DNA of 64,000 bases. Source: Hyperoodon ampullatus (lineage: Eukaryota; Chordata; Mammalia; Artiodactyla; Ziphiidae). The position numbers were made by a program, and so were the translations under genes. Below, in pieces: positions 62,803 through 64,000 of the stretch. Every line of letters begins with the position of its first letter. The stretch's first letter is position 1. The notes beneath the pieces were generated by a model, which ran no database searches, had not been told where the DNA came from, and saw only the letters and a program-made list of their open reading frames with translations. Location: positions 32,101,980 through 32,165,979 of the forward strand of contig OX457074.1 in the NCBI GenBank assembly GCA_949752795.1, in the 5' to 3' direction.

Positions 62803-63870
62803 ATTATTCAACAAATATTTACTAATATCCTAACTATATCCCAGGCACTAATCTCGACATGGGGATACAGCCATGAACAGAAATCATCTTCCATCCTAAT
62901 AAAACACATAGTACAGCAGATGGTGACAAATGCTATAGAAAAAATAAAGTAGGGTGACGGGATGGGAGTGCAGGGCCTGGGGACTACAATCTTAAGCAAG
63001 CTGGTCAGAGAAAGCTTCACTAAGATGTCAATTAATCAAAAACCTGAAGAAGATGGGGGACAAAACAGGCACATTATCTGTGGGAAGAGGTTTCCAGGCA
63101 GAGAGAGTAAGTGCAAAGGCCCTGAGGTGGGAACGTACTTAACAACAAGGAGGCCAATATAAATGGAAGAATGATGGAGAAAGAAAGCAGGAGGTGAACA
63201 CAGAGAAGAAACAGGACCTATATTAGGGAGGCCACGTACAGAAAGCCACTGAGGGAATCTGAACACAGGTGTGGCAGAATGCATTTCGAAAATACACCAG
63301 AGGCGTTGAGAATGGAAGAAGGGAAACCAAATTGAAGCCTATAGCAAAATAATGCTGCTTCCTTGATCTTCATAAAACTGGCTTCCTCTTGACGTTTAAG
63401 CTGAGATCTGAATGACAACCCTCAGAGGACTTCCTTAACCACCCAACCTAAATAGAGGTGACTCCCTAGACCGGGGTGTTAATGGTCAGGGATGGTGAGA
63501 AATGGTTGGATTTGGGTATATTCTGGGGTAGACCTAACAGATCAGATATACAGTAGGAGAGAAAGAAGTTCAAGAAGGTATTAAAGTTTTAGCCTGAGCA
63601 ATTAAAAGGCCAGAAATGTAATTTGTTAAGATGAGAAAAAGTGATGTACAGGTTTAGGAGGACTAAATCTAAGGGGAAATTTTACATACAGTAGGCTAAA
63701 GATTTATCTATTAGACATCTATTAGGTAGAGGTATAAAGTGGACCAACGGCTGAATACACAATCTGGATTCAGGGCAGAGAATCCAAGCTGGAGGTGTAA
63801 ATTTGGGAGTCATCAGCAGATAGGTGGTATTTAAAAATGGTATTCAGAGACTGGATGGGATCCCTAAATA
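62803..63870 (-). repeat. L2 LINE 3' portion, opposite strand
   Basis: The plus strand reads as reverse complement L2: 'ttattcaacaaatatttact', 'tatcccaggcactaatctcg', 'atggggatacagccatgaac', 'agatggtgacaaatgctata', 'aaggccctgaggtgggaacg', and further antisense blocks to about 63870. It abuts the plus-strand L2 on its left. Confidence 0.8.
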
Positions 63871-64000
63871 AGACCATCTCCAGTTTCTATTCTTGCCACA
63901 TCCAGTTTCCAAAAAGCATCTAGAATGATCTTTTTAAAACATAAAAAGAGATCAAGTCACCCCTCTTTAAAATTTTAAAAGTAATATTGTTTCTGCACTT

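Larger units (their letters stand above)
58567..64000 (-). other. AKAP10: AKAP10 intron 1 (partial)
   Basis: Runs off the right edge. Contains a MIR (58795-58920), duplicated segment copy 2, an inverted pair of CHR SINEs (59418-60264), a minus-strand L1-like stretch (60290-61060), unassigned sequence (61060-62460) and adjoining L2 fragments in opposite orientation (62470-63870). Confidence 0.8.

Noticed and set aside
1..64000. A novel multi-gene or defence-like system
   Set aside because: Both strands were read for it. Everything with coding signal is AKAP10, an HSBP1 retrocopy or transposable elements.

Overview
This is a stretch of mammalian nuclear DNA, almost certainly from a cetacean (whale or dolphin). 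It contains about two dozen CHR-family SINEs (tRNA-derived heads with A and B boxes), many young, with clean target-site duplications (TSDs) and long poly(A) tails. It also carries mammalian L1, L2, MIR, MER5-like and Tigger-like repeats. CHR SINEs are known from Cetacea, Hippopotamidae and Ruminantia. The BovB/Bov-tA repeats usual in ruminants were not seen. I cannot name the species.

One real protein-coding gene dominates the window: AKAP10 (A-kinase anchoring protein 10, D-AKAP2), on the minus strand. Exons 2 to 15 can be placed to the base, each with GT-AG boundaries and matching codon phases: 58519-58566, 53266-53448, 49987-50526, 41264-41362, 36888-36972, 35958-36081, 34588-34724, 32204-32348, 29379-29552, 23942-24051, 21020-21102, 16261-16313, 15543-15638, and a terminal exon that starts at 12387 with a Leu codon and the stop. 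Exon 1, the start codon and the promoter lie beyond the right edge. The visible coding part is 627 residues: a linker, two RGS-type domains, a linker, the amphipathic helix that binds PKA regulatory subunits, and a C-terminal TKL motif of PDZ-ligand type. The reading frame is intact throughout.

Left of the AKAP10 3' end (positions 1 to about 10690) I see no functional gene. That region holds a processed HSBP1 retrocopy at the far left whose start codon has become GTG, plus SINEs, L2, MIR and MER5-like fragments and a probable solo LTR. In human this interval separates AKAP10 from ULK2; no ULK2 exon was recognised here.

Introns are filled with repeats. The most informative structures are retrotransposition scars: a CHR SINE carrying about 140 bases of unrelated sequence inside one exact TSD, two SINEs inserted at the same site leaving three target copies, a chimeric SINE inside a single TSD, inverted SINE pairs, and a ~200-base duplication flanking exon 2. 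I found no CRISPR array, operon-like system or novel multi-gene system; this is ordinary mammalian gene-plus-repeat DNA.
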